From an uncultured Lachnospiraceae bacterium (lineage in GTDB: Bacteria; Bacillota; Clostridia; Lachnospirales; Lachnospiraceae): a DNA stretch of 6,855 nucleotides. Shown here in pieces: positions 6,720 through 6,855 of this stretch (the first letter of the stretch is position 1; each line of letters begins with the position of its first letter). The translations under genes were made by a program, and so were the position numbers. The notes under the pieces are model-generated. The model did no database searches and was not told the origin of the DNA. It saw nothing but the letters and a program-made list of their open reading frames with translations. The DNA is taken from contig CAMOVS010000065.1 in the NCBI GenBank assembly GCA_946627575.1, forward strand, positions 1 through 6,855, given 5' to 3'.

Positions 6720-6855
6720 ATGGATATTCTTAATTATGATGTGCTGAAGAAATCCGGCTATGACGGTTATATCCTGGAGAGTGCGCCGTAGAAGGTTATG
6801 CAGTTCGGAGAAGGGACTTTTCTCCGGGCTTTCGTAGCTTACTGGTTTGATGTGT
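6720..6855 (+). pseudogene. N-terminus of a UxaB-like reductase (mannitol dehydrogenase superfamily) with in-frame amber stop; cut by window end
   Basis: From ATG 6720 (or ATG 6711, which overlaps the cupin stop) the frame reads 23 codons ending ILESAP, then TAG at 6789-6791. The same frame then continues without a stop to the window edge as KVMQFGEGTFLRAFVAYW and FDV. The QFGEG-x-FLRAF motif is the N-terminal Rossmann signature of tagaturonate reductase (UxaB), an NAD-dependent cytoplasmic enzyme that interconverts tagaturonate and altronate. UxaB has Pro-Glu-Arg just before this motif, so TAG probably stands for an original GAG (Glu), one base change. The consequence could be a dead gene, restart at ATG 6798 (poor ribosome binding site), suppression, or a sequencing error. 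The rest of the protein, normally about 480-540 aa, is not in the window, so the state of the gene cannot be settled. Confidence 0.72.

Noticed and set aside
6789..6791. Pyrrolysine or global TAG recoding as the explanation of the amber codon
   Set aside because: kdgK ends with TAG at the expected length of the family C-terminus, and Glu is the residue found in E. coli UxaB at the interrupted position, so a GAG to TAG substitution or base-call error is simpler.
1..6855. CRISPR arrays, insertion sequences, tRNA/rRNA genes
   Set aside because: No regularly spaced repeats, transposase motifs with terminal inverted repeats, or tRNA/rRNA-like sequence were seen by eye on either strand.

Overview
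The window looks like part of a sugar-acid (uronate/aldonate-type) uptake and catabolism operon from a low-to-mid GC Gram-positive anaerobe, most likely a Clostridia/Lachnospiraceae member. Clues are the strong AGGAGG ribosome binding sites, a lipoprotein-type (not freely periplasmic) solute-binding protein, and protein wording typical of gut Clostridia. This assignment is inference from style, not from a marker gene. All genes are on the + strand and tightly packed; no stretch above about 110 bases lacks a gene.

Layout: (1) 1-492, the 3' end of a PfkB-family kinase, best read as 2-dehydro-3-deoxygluconokinase (kdgK). (2) 599-5252, a four-gene ABC importer of the ribose/CUT2 class: lipoprotein binding protein, permease A (GTG start), tandem-NBD ATPase, permease B. 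The last three are joined by 1-nt TAATG overlaps. (3) 5331-6245, an amidohydrolase-2 (TIM-barrel) protein, possibly a sugar lactonase. (4) 6352-6711, a small single-domain cupin with a complete metal site. (5) 6720 to the window end, the N-terminus of a UxaB-like (tagaturonate reductase / mannitol dehydrogenase superfamily) protein interrupted by an in-frame TAG at 6789-6791.

How they could work together (inference): the transporter imports a sugar acid or its lactone or oligomer, the amidohydrolase and cupin open or isomerise it, the NAD-dependent reductase produces an aldonate, and KdgK phosphorylates the 2-keto-3-deoxygluconate formed from it by a dehydratase not in this window. No regulator, dehydratase or aldolase is visible, so the substrate cannot be fixed from sequence alone.

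The most notable observations are: the premature amber codon immediately before the conserved QFGEG motif of the reductase; an Asp where the amidohydrolase-2 fold normally has a metal-binding His; two non-identical permeases serving one ATPase; and strong intercistronic hairpins without T-tracts at three gene boundaries (after the binding protein, after permease B and after the amidohydrolase). One of these hairpins buries a Shine-Dalgarno for a 13-codon mini-ORF whose stop overlaps the next gene's Shine-Dalgarno.
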